Below are positions 64,000-64,000 of a DNA stretch of 64,000 bases, piece after piece (position 1 is the first letter of the stretch; the number at the start of each line of letters is the position of its first letter). A program made the translations under genes and the position numbers. Below the pieces are notes generated by a model. The model searched no databases. It was not told the origin of the DNA and worked only from the letters and a program-made list of their open reading frames with translations. This stretch comes from Escherichia sp. E4742 (GTDB lineage: Bacteria; Pseudomonadota; Gammaproteobacteria; Enterobacterales; Enterobacteriaceae): the NCBI RefSeq assembly GCF_005843885.1, contig NZ_CP040443.1, positions 1,178,001 through 1,242,000 of the forward strand, read 5' to 3'.

Positions 64000-64000
64000 C

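Noticed and set aside
1..64000. CRISPR array
   Set aside because: No series of identical 24-36 base repeats with regular unique spacers was seen; the kpsM leader palindromes are too divergent and too widely spaced.
1..64000. Insertion sequences or transposase genes
   Set aside because: No DDE or HUH transposase frame or matching terminal inverted repeats were recognised, despite the island context.

Overview
The window is a chromosomal segment of an Escherichia coli strain, most likely an extraintestinal pathogenic (B2-type) lineage. The evidence is near-canonical kpsFEDUCS and kpsMT group 2 capsule genes, a complete second type II secretion operon with pppA and sslE, the glc glycolate operon, yghO, and a scar of the 3' end of tRNA-Phe (pheV), the usual integration site of capsule-bearing pathogenicity islands.

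Layout. (1) 1-4.1 kb is the right end of a pheV island: a CbeA/CbtA toxin-antitoxin block, a DUF5983/DUF957 protein, a DUF4942 protein and a CSS-EAL cyclic-di-GMP phosphodiesterase, ending at a tRNA-Phe 3'-end repeat followed by the tRNA-type terminator (4078-4134). (2) 4.2-14.4 kb is a decayed type VI secretion cluster, all on the minus strand. tssB, tssC, hcp, clpV, tssA, tssE and a vasL-type gene are whole. tssK, tssL, tssF, probably tssJ and probably vgrG survive only as fused stubs, and tssM and tssG are gone. (3) 15.0-15.9 kb holds two small exported proteins, one LprI-like. (4) 16.6-24.6 kb is capsule region 1 (kpsF-E-D-U-C-S, plus strand). (5) 24.8-28.5 kb is capsule region 2, AT-rich and on the minus strand. 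It holds three glycosyltransferase-type genes, and each one appears to carry a small frameshift. (6) 28.5-31.1 kb is region 3 (kpsMT) behind a long leader with a JUMPstart/ops element and a series of related short palindromes. (7) 31.1-47.6 kb is the T2SS operon gspC-M with the pilotin gene yghG, prepilin peptidase pppA and the secreted lipoprotein protease sslE. (8) 48.1-57.6 kb is glcA, a probable C0719 sRNA, glcBGFED and the regulator glcC. (9) 57.6-64 kb is a lipid locus: yghO, divergent from a fatty acyl-AMP ligase (frameshifted here), an NAD-dependent reductase/epimerase, an acyl carrier protein and a serine-palmitoyltransferase-like enzyme, convergent with an LptF/LptG-type permease that runs off the window.

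How the genes work together. Regions 1 and 3 of kps make the Kdo-lipid primer and the ABC export machine, and region 2 makes the polymer. GspC-M exports SslE, which PppA and YghG support by maturing the pseudopilins and placing the secretin. The glc genes take glycolate to malate under GlcC control.

The most interesting part is the last 6.4 kb. Its gene set matches the parts list of bacterial ceramide/sphingolipid synthesis: acyl-ACP loading, ACP, serine palmitoyltransferase, ketosphinganine-type reductase, BcerS-like N-acyltransferase and an Lpt-type exporter. E. coli is not normally regarded as making sphingolipids. In this sequence the acyl-AMP ligase is broken by one extra G.

Caveat. All four single-gene frameshifts inferred here are small indels, three of them in homopolymer runs. 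Raw-read support is needed to tell real decay from assembly error. No database searches were possible; family names rest on motif recognition and recall.
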